DNA of 64,000 bases from Nitrobacteraceae bacterium AZCC 1564. GTDB taxonomy: Bacteria > Pseudomonadota > Alphaproteobacteria > Rhizobiales > Xanthobacteraceae. A program made the translations under genes and the position numbers. Numbering within the stretch: the first letter of the stretch is position 1; every line of letters begins with the position of its first letter. Shown here in pieces: positions 9,222 through 19,513 of the stretch. The notes beneath the pieces are model-generated. The model was not told where the DNA came from, did no database searches, and was given only the letters and a program-made list of their open reading frames with translations. The stretch spans positions 5,719,001 to 5,783,000 of the forward strand of contig JBAGRR010000001.1 of the NCBI GenBank assembly GCA_036924835.1, in the 5' to 3' direction.

Positions 9222-12200
9222 CTACGCAGCCAACTGCGGCCTGAATACTACGTCAGCGTAGTAGTTGGATGCACTGAAGGTGTTGGTCGGGAAAAGACCA
9301 GTGGTGCCGTTGCCGCCATACCCGTAGACACCGTTGCCACCGGATGCCGAGCTCGATGGCGCAGTCAGTGGCCCGCTAGTGACGGGGCTGGTGAAGAAGT
9401 TGTTGGTCACAACGTAAGCGCCGTTGGTGTGATAGGACGCGACATAAGTGGTGTTGGCGTTGATATTCACCGGCGTCGGCAGCGTCACCGTCTGCCAGCC
9501 GCTTGCAGACGTGTTGGTGAAGGTTGCGCTCGCAAGCTTCGTTCCCGTCGAAGTCCACAGGCTGAGCAGGTCAGAGCCGGTGTCGCTCGGGCTGCGGTAG
9601 AATTTCAGCGCCGTGATCTGGCCGGCCGAGGAAGAGGTGAACTTCATTCCGACTTCCAGCGGCGTGCCGTCATTGACACTGGTTTGTGTCGGCGTGTTCG
9701 ACGCGCTGAAGAAGCTCACGTCGGTTGCTGGTGGTGGCGTCGTTGTGGTCACGTTGAGGCTGACATTGGCCGAGGCCGTGCCGCCACGTCCGTCCGAGAT
9801 CGTGTAGCTGAAACCGGCCGCGCCGGTGTAATTGGTTTCGGGGGTAAAGGTGATGGTGTTGTTCTGCGTGTTGAGCGCGACGGTGCCGTGGCTGGTTGCG
9901 GTCGTGTTCGCCGCGGTAATCGTGAGCGGGTCGCCGTTCGGGTCGCTGTCGTTGGCGAGCAAGGACGCCGCCGAGATCGTGATCGGCGTGTTGAGCGTTA
10001 CGGCAGGCCCGGTATCGTTTGTGGCCACCGGTGGCTGGTTGGTGCTTCCAGTCGAGCCATTGAACACCACATCGACCCAGTAATTCGATGCACCAAAGGT
10101 GCTGGTCGGGAAGATGCCGCTGGTGTTGTTGCCGCCGTACGTATAGACGCCGTTGCCGCCGGATGTCGAAGTGGAGGGCGCGGTCAGCGGCCCGCTGGTG
10201 ACGGCGGAGGTGAAGAAGTTGTTGGTCACCACATAGGCGCCGTTGGTGTGATAGGACGCGACGTAGGTGGTGTTGGCGTTGATGTTCACCGCCGTCGGCA
10301 GCGTCACGGTCTGCCAACCACTTGCCGAAGTGTTGCTGAAGGTCGCACTCGCAAGCTTCGTTCCCGTCGAAGTCCACAGGCTGAGCAAATCGGGCCCGGT
10401 GTCCCCGGCGCTGCGATAGAACTTCAATGCAGTGATCTGACCGGCGGTCGAGGAGGTGAACTTCATTCCGACTTCCAGCGCCTGACCGTCATTCACATTG
10501 GTTTGGGCTGGCGTGTTCGACGCTGTGAAGAAACTTACACCGGTGGGTGGTGGTGGTGTCGTTGTTGTTGTCACGGCAATGCTGAAGGTCTCGCTTGCGG
10601 CGAGACTGCCGAGATCGGTGGCGGTGACCCTGATGTTGAGCGTGCCGACATTTGCAGTTGCTGGCGTGCCGCTGAAGGTGCGTGTCGTTGGGTTGAAAGC
10701 CAGCCATGCGGGCAGGGCCGAGCCATCGGCAAGGGTTGCCGAATAGGCAAGCGTGTCGCCGGTATCGACGTCGGTAAAGGTGTTGGCAGGCAGCACCAGG
10801 GAGAACGCCGAGCCGACCACGGCGTTCTGGTTGGCAGTCTGCGTCGTCAGCGTTGGCGCATCGTTGGCGCCGTGAATGGTGACCGTCAGCGTCGCGGTGG
10901 ATGTGGCTCCGGCCGCGTCGCGCAAGGTGTAACTGAAGACATCGGTGACCGTGTTGGTGGAGAGCCGCAGGGCCTGCACGGCTGACGCGGTCTCGTTGAC
11001 AGTGTAAGTGAACGCACCGGAGGCCGCGAGCACAAGACTGCCGAACGCGCCCGCGAGTGCGGAGCCAAGCGTGCCTGCCGTCGAGCCGAAGCTGACTGCG
11101 CTGACCGTCTTGGTGTCGCCGGTGTCGGGATCGGTGTCGTTGGTGAGGACGTTGCCGGTGGCGGAAGAACCGGCAGAGCCGTTGGCCGTGCCGCCCGCTT
11201 CCGTGGCATCTGCAGTATCGGCGACCGCGGTTGGCGCTGTGTTGTTGCCACCGCCGCCGGTTGTGCCATTGAACACCACATCGACCCAGTAATTCGACGC
11301 GCCGAAGGTGCTGGTCGGGAAGATACCGCTGGTGTTGTTGCCGCCATACGTATAGACGCCGTTGCCGCCCGATGTCGAAGTGGAGGGCGCGGTCAGCGGC
11401 CCGCTGGTGACGGCGGAGGTGAAGTAGTTGTTGGTCACCACATAGGCGCCATTGGTGTGATAGGACGCGACGTAGGTAGTGTTCGCGCTGATATTCACCG
11501 GCGTCGACAATGTCACCGTCTGCCAGCCCGTTGCGGATGTATTCGAGAAGGTCGCGCTGGCGAGCTTGGTGCCGGTTGAAGTCCACAGGCTGAGCAGATC
11601 CGGGCCGGTGTCGCTCGAGCTGCGATAGAACTTCAATGCGGTGATCTGGCCGGCGGTGGACGAGGTAAACTTCATCCCGAGTTCCAGCGGCGTGCCATCA
11701 TTGAGACTGGTCTGAGCCGGCGTGTTCGACGCTGTAAAGAAACTCACCCCGGTGACCGGTGGTGGCGTCGTGGTCACGTTGAGGCTGACATTGGCCGAGG
11801 CCGTGCCGCCGCGTCCATCCGAGATCGTGTAGCTGAATCCAGCCGCGCCGGTGTAGTTGGTTTCGGGGGTGAAGGTGATGGTGTTGTTCTGCGTGTTGAG
11901 TGCGACGGTGCCGTGGCTGGTTGCGGTCGTGTTCGCCGCGGTAATCGTGAGCGCGTCACCGTTCGGATCGCTGTCGTTGGCGAGCAAAGACGCGGCCGAA
12001 ATCGTGATGGGCGTGTTGAGCGTCACGGCAGGTCCGGTATCGTTGACAGCCACCGGTGGCTGGTTGGTGGTCCCGGACGACGGATTGAACATGACGTCGA
12101 CCCAGAAGTTCGTCGCCTGGAACGTCTGCGTCGGGAACGCGCTGTTGCTGCTATAGGCGTAGACGCCATTGCCGCTGGCAGGGGCGGTCAGCGGGCCGCT

Positions 12201-15188
12201 CGTTACGTTCGTGGTGAAATAGTTCTGCGTGTTGGAGTAGTGGCCGACGTTGGTGTGATAGGACGCGGTATAGATCACACCCGGCGTGATCGTAATCGGG
12301 CTGGAGAAGGTCGCGCTCTGCCAGCCGCTCGCGCTTTCGTTGTTGAAGGTCAGGGTCCCCAGGACTGCGCCCGTGCTCGACCACAGCGTGCCGGTATGGA
12401 CCCCGGTATCCTGGCTGCTCTTGTAGAAGCGAATGCCGCTGATGGTCCCGGCGACCGAAGACTGGAATCTCACCCCGAGCTCTACTGCGCTCGCGTCGGT
12501 CGTGTTCAAGACCGCAGGCGTTGCCGTGCCGGGAAACAGCGAGACGAAGTTCGGTGCAGCGACGGTGATCGTGCGCCCGGCCGACGGCGTTTCCAGATTG
12601 ACGCTGTCGTCGACGGCGCGGGAGCGGACCGTATAGTTGCCGGCGACTTGCGGCGAGAAAGTATATGTCCACGTCTCATCGCCGATGGCCGGATGCCAGC
12701 TTGCACCGTTGTCGGTGGTGACCTCGACGCCGGCAATCACGCCGCCAACGTCTGAGGCGGTACCGGAAATCGTAATGCTGGTCCCGGCGGTCGCGGACGT
12801 GGGTGCATTAAAGGACGAGGTGGGGGCGGTGGTGTCTGTCGAAGGCGCGCCCGTGATGAGCCCTGATTGCAGTGTTCCCGGCTGGATACCCATGTCGGCG
12901 AACAGGTTGACCATCGCCTGCTGCACGCGCGGATCGGTTGGCGTGACTTCCTTATCGTGATTGTCGCTGAGGCCCCAGGCCCAATAGACGGTCCCGGCGC
13001 CGAAGACCAAGGCGCCACTTGGCGCACGATAGAGGGTCAAATTGTGTGTCGCGGTGCCGCTGCCGGTCGTATTCCCATAGTCGAGCAGATATGTGTTCAC
13101 CGGAAGCGTGGTCGATGAAAGCTTGACCAAGCCTGCAGGATCGAAGCCGTTGTCAGGTGCTTCGTCCCACTCATAGCCGAGATAATTCTTAGTCAGCGTC
13201 GCGGTTTGCCCGGGCTGAAGATTGGCAACGCTTGTGTTACGCCAGAAACGCAAGTTGGCGTCGTCGAAGGGCACCTTGATCGATTCAAGGTTGGTGCCGA
13301 CATCGTCGACCTTGAAGAGTTGGCCGGTGAGGGAGTTCTCCGGATTGCCTCCGCCGATTGCGGGCGGACTCAAACGTGGATCGCGGAACGTCCCCGTCCA
13401 TTCGTTGCTGGGATCGATCGAGGCGCTTGGCGACCAGGTTTCCTTGTAGGAAATCAGGGTGCGATAGGCTGTGCCATCACTGCTGATCGCGTTTCCCCAG
13501 CGGGTTCGCCAGTAGACCTCGTTGCCGCTCCAGAATTGCAGATTAACACCGGCGTCGCGCGCCGCCTCCACATTGGCGCGTTGTTGACCCGACCAGTACT
13601 CGTCGTGACCGACATCGACATAGGCCTTGTGGTTAAGCAGCAAGCTGCCGAAGCGATCGACGTCGACTCCCGCCATGTACGACACGTCGTAGCCGTTCTG
13701 CTCCAGCCATGAGATCCCTGCGTACTCGGCGCCGAAGAGATAGTCCTGCGGGCCAGCGAAGGTGCCGACGCCGCCGCGGGTTGCGATCGGCCGATTGTAG
13801 CTCACCGCATAGGCGCGCCCTGCGCCCTGACCTGTCGCAGGGCCATTGCCGCCATAGAAATTCGCTCCGCCCCATCCGTTGTAGGCTTGCCATGTCTGGT
13901 CCGCGGTCTGAAAGATGATGTCGCTGTGGCTGCCGTCATCGCGCACGATAAACGGGATGTGGTTCTCACCGAAGGTTCCGTCCTGACGCACGAGCTTGGC
14001 GATGTAGACACCGGAAACAGCATCTGCTGGCACGGCCCAACTTGCCGAAACAGCCCAGTTGCCCGCGTCCACCAAACCGGTCGTTGCGTCACGCAGCGGT
14101 GCCGGCTGGTTCTGCACACCCGTGTGCTGGATCGTCGTAACCTTACGCGCGCCCATGCCGCCGTAGTAGCCGAGCCGATAGATATCAATCCGGTAGTTGT
14201 TCGAATTCGTGTTGATCTTGAAGTTGATCGTATTGCCGTGATTGACACTGATGTCTGTCGCGAACCCTTCGATATTCGAGCTGCCCGCGCCATCGATGCC
14301 CCACTCGCTCTCAGGGTTTCCAGGCTTCTGGTTCTCGAGCACGATGGGGTTCGTTGCCGCGAGCGCGGCGAGCAGATTTGGTGAGGTGGTCAGTGCTCTG
14401 GCTTGGGCTTGTGCTTGGACTTCAGGAGAGGTGACTGAACCGGACAGGAATCCGATCCCTTTCGTGTTCGGTCCAGTTGCGGTCTCTCCGCCACCTGGCA
14501 GTGATCCGGTCGGGACGATCACGGGCGCGATGTTCCAGTCCGTCGCCGACGAGACGTTCTTCGACAGCATCGGATCGCTCATCGAGGCGCCGAGCGTGCC
14601 GCTTCGACTTAACACGGCGTCAGCCGCGCCAGGCGAGCCACTCCCGTACAACTCGCCGGCCAACTTCGTTGTGCCCGCCTGAGCCATCGCCTGCAGCGGA
14701 CAATTGACGTAGCCGCACGAACCGCAACACGGACTGACGTTCAGTCCGGATGGTGATGGTACTGTGGGTGTGGAAGATCCGGTGACCGAAGCGGTCAAAT
14801 TCATTGACGAAGACAGCGACGATGAGGGCGAGGCGCTCTGGTCAGCGACTGGAGTGACTGGGTCGCCCCCTGACTCTTCGATCGCTGTGGTCGACGATTG
14901 TGGAACGGGCAAAGCCGCGGCGTCATTTGTTCGGATCAACGTTGATGCGAGTGCTGCGGCTGCCGCAGTCGTCGTGAACGGATCGTCAGGGCTGGGGCTC
15001 TGTGTCGCGAGATCGCCTGCCGTGAATTCGTTGGAATGATCTGCCGCGTTGTCGTCCTGCTTGTCGCCAGCGAAGCGCTTTTTTCCGGAAGGGGTGCCCC
15101 GGGGGGAGCGCGCATTCGCTAACGTTTCGGACAGCCATTGAGCGAGGCGCGAGGGAACGCCAGAACCGGGGCTTTCTGAAATGCTCAT
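9222..15188 (-). CDS. Giant modular protein: DMFase-like domain, four DUF4082 modules, cadherin/Ig-like modules
   Basis: The 1988-residue protein has an N-terminal Ser/Thr/Ala-rich linker (about 1-285) with a CCGSCGYVNC cluster. A domain like the C-terminal part of N,N-dimethylformamidase large subunit (DUF6605) follows at about 290-785, with GHDEYWSGQQR and SGNEVYWRTRW. After an Ig-like module (786-876) come DUF4082 (881-1033), cadherin-like (1043-1139), DUF4082 (1148-1308), VCBS-like (1316-1446), putative Ig (1446-1543), DUF4082 (1549-1709), cadherin-like (1713-1814) and DUF4082 (1823-1988). There is no Sec signal and no RTX repeats, so the export route is unclear; type I secretion is possible. 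It probably acts at or outside the surface on carbohydrate or as an adhesin. The enzymatic activity is only inferred. No secretion genes adjoin it. Confidence 0.8.
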   Translation of the reverse strand: MSISESPGSGVPSRLAQWLSETLANARSPRGTPSGKKRFAGDKQDDNAADHSNEFTAGDLATQSPSPDDPFTTTAAAAALASTLIRTNDAAALPVPQSSTTAIEESGGDPVTPVADQSASPSSSLSSSMNLTASVTGSSTPTVPSPSGLNVSPCCGSCGYVNCPLQAMAQAGTTKLAGELYGSGSPGAADAVLSRSGTLGASMSDPMLSKNVSSATDWNIAPVIVPTGSLPGGGETATGPNTKGIGFLSGSVTSPEVQAQAQARALTTSPNLLAALAATNPIVLENQKPGNPESEWGIDGAGSSNIEGFATDISVNHGNTINFKINTNSNNYRIDIYRLGYYGGMGARKVTTIQHTGVQNQPAPLRDATTGLVDAGNWAVSASWAVPADAVSGVYIAKLVRQDGTFGENHIPFIVRDDGSHSDIIFQTADQTWQAYNGWGGANFYGGNGPATGQGAGRAYAVSYNRPIATRGGVGTFAGPQDYLFGAEYAGISWLEQNGYDVSYMAGVDVDRFGSLLLNHKAYVDVGHDEYWSGQQRANVEAARDAGVNLQFWSGNEVYWRTRWGNAISSDGTAYRTLISYKETWSPSASIDPSNEWTGTFRDPRLSPPAIGGGNPENSLTGQLFKVDDVGTNLESIKVPFDDANLRFWRNTSVANLQPGQTATLTKNYLGYEWDEAPDNGFDPAGLVKLSSTTLPVNTYLLDYGNTTGSGTATHNLTLYRAPSGALVFGAGTVYWAWGLSDNHDKEVTPTDPRVQQAMVNLFADMGIQPGTLQSGLITGAPSTDTTAPTSSFNAPTSATAGTSITISGTASDVGGVIAGVEVTTDNGASWHPAIGDETWTYTFSPQVAGNYTVRSRAVDDSVNLETPSAGRTITVAAPNFVSLFPGTATPAVLNTTDASAVELGVRFQSSVAGTISGIRFYKSSQDTGVHTGTLWSSTGAVLGTLTFNNESASGWQSATFSSPITITPGVIYTASYHTNVGHYSNTQNYFTTNVTSGPLTAPASGNGVYAYSSNSAFPTQTFQATNFWVDVMFNPSSGTTNQPPVAVNDTGPAVTLNTPITISAASLLANDSDPNGDALTITAANTTATSHGTVALNTQNNTITFTPETNYTGAAGFSYTISDGRGGTASANVSLNVTTTPPPVTGVSFFTASNTPAQTSLNDGTPLELGMKFTSSTAGQITALKFYRSSSDTGPDLLSLWTSTGTKLASATFSNTSATGWQTVTLSTPVNISANTTYVASYHTNGAYVVTNNYFTSAVTSGPLTAPSTSTSGGNGVYTYGGNNTSGIFPTSTFGASNYWVDVVFNGTTGGGGNNTAPTAVADTADATEAGGTANGSAGSSATGNVLTNDTDPDTGDTKTVSAVSFGSTAGTLGSALAGAFGSLVLAASGAFTYTVNETASAVQALRLSTNTVTDVFSYTLRDAAGATSTATLTVTIHGANDAPTLTTQTANQNAVVGSAFSLVLPANTFTDVDTGDTLAYSATLADGSALPAWLAFNPTTRTFSGTPATANVGTLNIRVTATDLGSLAASETFSIAVTTTTTPPPPTGVSFFTASNTPAQTNVNDGQALEVGMKFTSSTAGQITALKFYRSAGDTGPDLLSLWTSTGTKLASATFSNTSASGWQTVTLPTAVNINANTTYVASYHTNGAYVVTNNFFTSAVTSGPLTAPSTSTSGGNGVYTYGGNNTSGIFPTSTFGASNYWVDVVFNGSTGSTNQPPVATNDTGPAVTLNTPITISAASLLANDSDPNGDPLTITAANTTATSHGTVALNTQNNTITFTPETNYTGAAGFSYTISDGRGGTASANVSLNVTTTTPPPATDVSFFSASNTPTQTSVNDGTPLEVGMKFTSSSAGQITALKFYRSPSDTGSDLLSLWTSTGTKLASATFTNTSASGWQTVTLPTPVNINANTTYVASYHTNGAYVVTNNFFTSPVTSGPLTAPSSSASGGNGVYGYGGNGTTGLFPTNTFSASNYYADVVFRPQLAA
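9250..12060 (-). repeat. Near-identical internal DNA repeats within the giant gene
   Basis: Three DUF4082 units (about 9250-9725, 10075-10545 and 11275-11745) and two cadherin-like units (about 9760-10030 and 11780-12060) are highly similar at DNA level, including synonymous sites. Long shared runs such as GGTGATGGTGTTGTTCTGCG can be seen. The first DUF4082 copy (near 12090-12545) is clearly diverged. This points to recent duplication of a DUF4082-plus-cadherin block or continuing gene conversion, and to a risk of assembly collapse. Confidence 0.75.
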
Positions 15189-15570
15189 AACGCCGCTCCC
15201 GCATGATGCCGCTCCTGCGAGAGGAGCCGGACGGCAGAGATCGAATTAAATGTTGAGACGAAAATTAAATGCCAATTTAAATGTATTTAATTGGCGAGTC
15301 AGCATACAAAACGATTTCACTGGATCACCCACTTGGCTGATGGCCGTGATCGTTGTCAGCGGGTTCCGGATGAGGATGTTGGCATTCGGAATGTCAGGCA
15401 AAGCAAGTGCCGCAAATAGAATGCGGCTCCAAGTTCACGGCACATTGATCAGTACGGGTATGTCGATGCCTTGCGCTACGCGCGGCAGTGGCCGCTTTCC
15501 GCGCTTACGGCTTCGCGCGAGAGCGAAACATCGAACGGTATGAGAACAAGCCTTCCTCTATGTCATCACT
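15189..15570. other. Intergenic region upstream of the giant gene
   Basis: About 380 bp with no supportable gene. The part next to the giant gene's start is AT-rich (around 15245-15300, with AATTAAATGCCAATTTAAATG) and likely holds its promoter. The remainder looks like ordinary spacer. Confidence 0.4.
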
Positions 15571-15915
15571 TCAACGAAAGCGGCGTGCTCCGCCACGGTA
15601 TCCGCCGCGATAGCCATATCTGCCGCCGCGGTAGTAGCCTCCGCGATAGGCATATCCGCCACGATAGACGCCGCCGCGATATCCATATACGCGGCCGCCG
15701 TAGTAACCGGGCGCGCCGTAATAGCCGTAGTTCACGACGCACCGGCCGAGCGCGGGGCTGAAATGCCTGCCGGCGCCGCATCCGTCGCGGACTTGGATGA
15801 GGTCGTCGTCCTGGATCGTCTGTGATGGTGCGGGAGCAGCCGGCATCGCTTGTGCGCCGGTCCCGATGAGCAGTGCGCTGGCGAGAAGCGTAGCCCCAAT
15901 GACTTGCTTGATCAT
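15571..15915 (-). CDS. Small secreted GCG_CRPN-type Gly/Tyr/Arg-rich protein
   Basis: A 114-residue protein. MIKQVIGATLLASALLIGTG is a Sec signal peptide with likely cleavage after AQA. The mature part has one GCGAGRHFSPALGRCV motif, matching the GCG_CRPN prefix described before repeat regions. A tail of YRGG/YGYRGG repeats follows and ends RRFR. It is probably periplasmic or exported. Families like this are common in Rhizobiales and have no assigned role. The two cysteines of the motif may be bridged. An A-B repeat doublet lies directly upstream. Confidence 0.75.
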   Translation of the reverse strand: MIKQVIGATLLASALLIGTGAQAMPAAPAPSQTIQDDDLIQVRDGCGAGRHFSPALGRCVVNYGYYGAPGYYGGRVYGYRGGVYRGGYAYRGGYYRGGRYGYRGGYRGGARRFR

Positions 15916-15930
15916 GGAATCACCTTTCCC

Positions 15931-16093
15931 CAGTGTGGTGGTTCAGAAGTTCGCTCCATTTTTCCTGCGAGTCCTTCCGGCGAACTTCTGAACCTAAACC
16001 ATACTAGAATCATAGATTTACGAGTGTCCTGAATCCAAAGTCCGCTACCGATCGCGCTGCACGATGAGGCGGACTTTGGATTCAGGACACTCG
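15931..16093. repeat. CTAG-hairpin doublet, types A and B (mutated feet)
   Basis: A (about 15931-16007) begins CAGTGTGG and ends ACTAG. B (16021-16093) has CGAG instead of CTAG at its left foot and the complementary CTCG at its right foot. Its inner arm reads AAAGTCCGC on one side and GCGGACTTT on the other. The stem therefore stays perfectly paired for 25 bp although it differs from other B copies at two places on both arms. Confidence 0.85.
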
Positions 16094-16343
16094 ACGGGGG
16101 CGGAATAGCCCAAACGCCCAACAGGACCGCTGTCTATTTGTTCCCGTATCGTCCTCCAAGGGAGCTGGCTGCTCGAAATTGCGTAGATGTTTCATCGACT
16201 TGTCTGAAGGTGTGTCAAAACGCTTCCCCGGCGCGGAAAAATGCTTAACGATTTTCCAACACAGTAACGCCAGAGTCTTGGTGCTGATGGGGAGCACCAA
16301 GATCGTCGATATCAACCCCGACCTGCGGATTGCTGACCCGCCG

Positions 16344-16793
16344 ATGCGTACCCTTATGCTGCTTGCATGTCTTCTGCCGGTGCTGGCCTCCGTGCCAGCG
16401 CGGGCGGATTTGCGCATCACGCGCGACCACGGCGGCTATGTCGAGGAGTACAAGACGAAGTACGAGCGCATCCGCAAGACCGGCGAACGCGTCATCATCG
16501 ACGGCATCTGCAATTCGGCTTGCACGCTGGTGTTCGGCATTGTGCCGCTCAACAAGATCTGCGTCACGCCGCGCGCAAGCGTCGGGTTCCACCAAGCTTA
16601 CTACGACAAGGCCTACACATTCGGCATGAAGGTCACGAGTGCAGAGGGCACGTCGGATCTGATGTCGTACTACACGCCGCCGATCAAGGCGTGGATCGCG
16701 CGCCATGGCGGCCTCACGCCTGAAATGAAGAAGATCAAGAACGGCATGGATTTGTGGAAGATCGTCGATCCGTGCCCGGAAGAATTTTTCTGA
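16344..16793 (+). CDS. Exported ClpP/crotonase-like hypothetical protein
   Basis: A 149-residue protein starting MRTLMLLACLLPVLASVPARA, a Sec signal peptide; the longer frame from 16179 has no signal and is not preferred. The mature part contains GERVIIDGICNSACTLVFG and ASVGFHQAYYD. The Ser of CNSACT is placed like the nucleophile of ClpP/NfeD-type serine proteases, followed later by a His. This resembles the small ClpP-like periplasmic proteins of Bradyrhizobium. Protease activity is inference, since the protein is short. The PEBP gene follows 43 bp downstream on the same strand. Confidence 0.7.
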   Translation: MRTLMLLACLLPVLASVPARADLRITRDHGGYVEEYKTKYERIRKTGERVIIDGICNSACTLVFGIVPLNKICVTPRASVGFHQAYYDKAYTFGMKVTSAEGTSDLMSYYTPPIKAWIARHGGLTPEMKKIKNGMDLWKIVDPCPEEFF

Positions 16794-16836
16794 CACGCGA
16801 CCGCAAAGCGCGGAGGCTGACATTTCGTTTGTAAGC

Positions 16837-17388
16837 ATGATCGGACGAGCGCTTCACGGCATCAGAGCCGGTGAAGCAAAACTGGCGTGGAACCATCCAG
16901 CCGCCGCGTCTGCACCTGCGATCATCCGTGTGACAAGCTCTGCATTCGCCGATGGAGGCTCCATCCCGCTGCGTTATGCGGGCTCGGGCGTGGGTGACAA
17001 CATTTCACCGTCACTCGCATGGATCGGGCTACCGCCGCGAACTGTTGAGCTCGCGCTGGTGATGGAAGATCCCGACGCGCCGCTGCCACGCCCGTTCGTG
17101 CATCTGGTGGTCACGGGCATTCCGCCGCTGCTGGAAGGAGTTGCGGAAGGCGTGCTTTCCAGCGGTGCGCATCAATTCCGGATGGGGCGCAACATGCTGC
17201 GCCAGACAACGTATGCAGGTCCGCGTGCACTGCCGGGCCACGGAGTGCATCATTATGTGTTCGAGCTGTTTGCCCTCAACCGCAAGCTCAGCTTTCAGAA
17301 GCCGCCATCGCTTGCCGGCCTGATGTCTGCCGCGGCCCGCGCCATCATCGCGCGTGGCCGGCTTGAGGGCACGTTTCAACGAACCTAG
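16837..17388 (+). CDS. YbhB/YbcL-type phosphatidylethanolamine-binding (PEBP/RKIP-like) protein
   Basis: The 183-residue protein shows the PEBP core: GDNISPSLAWIGLP, VMEDPDAPLPRPFVHLVV (ligand-site DPDAP) and YAGPRALPGHGVHHYVFELFALN (the GHG...HHYVF signature). Bacterial members bind small anionic ligands, and their physiological role is mostly unknown. There is no signal peptide, so it should be cytoplasmic. The start at 16837 is not backed by a strong ribosome-binding site, so an internal start is possible. It is convergent with phzF, with stops only 8 bp apart. Confidence 0.85.
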   Translation: MIGRALHGIRAGEAKLAWNHPAAASAPAIIRVTSSAFADGGSIPLRYAGSGVGDNISPSLAWIGLPPRTVELALVMEDPDAPLPRPFVHLVVTGIPPLLEGVAEGVLSSGAHQFRMGRNMLRQTTYAGPRALPGHGVHHYVFELFALNRKLSFQKPPSLAGLMSAAARAIIARGRLEGTFQRT

Positions 17389-17396
17389 CGGGCAGC

Positions 17397-18311
17397 TCAG
17401 TTCAACTCGATCGATCCCGACATGATCGGTACGCAGCGGCCTCCGACATAGGTTGCGGTCACGACGCCATGCTGTTTTTCAGCGGTGAGTGACAAGAGGC
17501 TGGGCCGTCCCATCTCCACACCTTGAGCAACGCTCTTGGACAGCGTGATGTCCTGTTCGGGGCGGAGCTTTGCCAGCAGTCCGATCAAGGCGACATTCGC
17601 GCTGCCGGTCGCCGGATCTTCGGGAATGCCATACAGCGGCGCGAACATGCGTGCGCGAATGTCGATGCCGTTCTCCTCGACCTGCGTGTAGAGCAGGATG
17701 CCAGTCGCGGGATGTTTCGAGACCTCAAGTCTGAAAACATCTGCGCGGGCGATGGCCCGGGTCAAGGCGTCCCGGCTTTTCAGTTCAGTAAGAATGAAGG
17801 TAGCGCCGCAGGATGCGATGCATGGTGGATGATTTCGCGTCTCGATGTCATCGACCGAAAGATTGCAGGCAGACGCGATCAGTTCAGACGCGATAGTGTC
17901 GCCGACACTCAGGCGCTGGGGCGAGGCGAGTCGTGCGCCCACGACGGTGTTGCCATCTCGCAGCAGATCGATCGGCACGAGGCCAGCCTTCTCCTCGAAG
18001 ATTACTCGATCACCGGTCAAGCTGCGGCCGTAGCTTTCGCCCGCGCGTGCCAGCACAAAGGCCGTGCCGATATTGGGATGACCGGCAAATGGCATCTCAC
18101 TCCGCGGAGTGAAGATGCGCACCGCCGCCGTATGCGCAGGGTCATTCGGCGGCAGTACGAATGTCGTCTCGGCGAGATTGAACTCCGCTGCAATGGCCTG
18201 CATCTGCGCGGATGACAGGCCTTCAGCATTCAGCACAACGGCAAGGGGATTGCCGCTGAACTGGTCCGACGTGAACACGTCGACGGTTGTGAATTGGAGC
18301 AGCTTTCCCAT
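17397..18311 (-). CDS. PhzF-family phenazine-biosynthesis-like isomerase
   Basis: This 304-residue protein starts MGKLLQFTTVDVFTSDQFSG at 18311. It has the two-lobed diaminopimelate-epimerase fold signatures of the PhzF family: GNPLAVVLNAEG with NLAETTFV (the Glu equivalent to the catalytic acid), TPRSEMPFAGHPNIGTAFVL, and DPATGSANVALIG in the second lobe. PhzF-family proteins isomerise small acids, but most are not phenazine enzymes and no phenazine genes lie here. It begins 2 bp after the stop of the formaldehyde-detoxifying dehydrogenase gene, so the two are almost certainly co-transcribed. Its substrate is unknown. Confidence 0.85.
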   Translation of the reverse strand: MGKLLQFTTVDVFTSDQFSGNPLAVVLNAEGLSSAQMQAIAAEFNLAETTFVLPPNDPAHTAAVRIFTPRSEMPFAGHPNIGTAFVLARAGESYGRSLTGDRVIFEEKAGLVPIDLLRDGNTVVGARLASPQRLSVGDTIASELIASACNLSVDDIETRNHPPCIASCGATFILTELKSRDALTRAIARADVFRLEVSKHPATGILLYTQVEENGIDIRARMFAPLYGIPEDPATGSANVALIGLLAKLRPEQDITLSKSVAQGVEMGRPSLLSLTAEKQHGVVTATYVGGRCVPIMSGSIELN

Positions 18312-18313
18312 CG

Positions 18314-19441
<1,128 letters not shown>

Positions 19442-19513
19442 GATGTGTCCTTTCAAGTTGGTCTGCATTTTTGGGTGCGCGGCTCGGCGCATTTGACGAT
19501 TGCTCGATAGCAC

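Noticed and set aside
9084..10985. Plus-strand frame opposite the giant gene
   Set aside because: Follows the repeat structure of the real gene on the other strand; no start signals, low-complexity Arg/Gly content.
15250..15543. 97-codon plus-strand frame upstream of the giant gene
   Set aside because: No ribosome-binding site, lies over the AT-rich promoter region, and the peptide has no signal, domain or family-like pattern.
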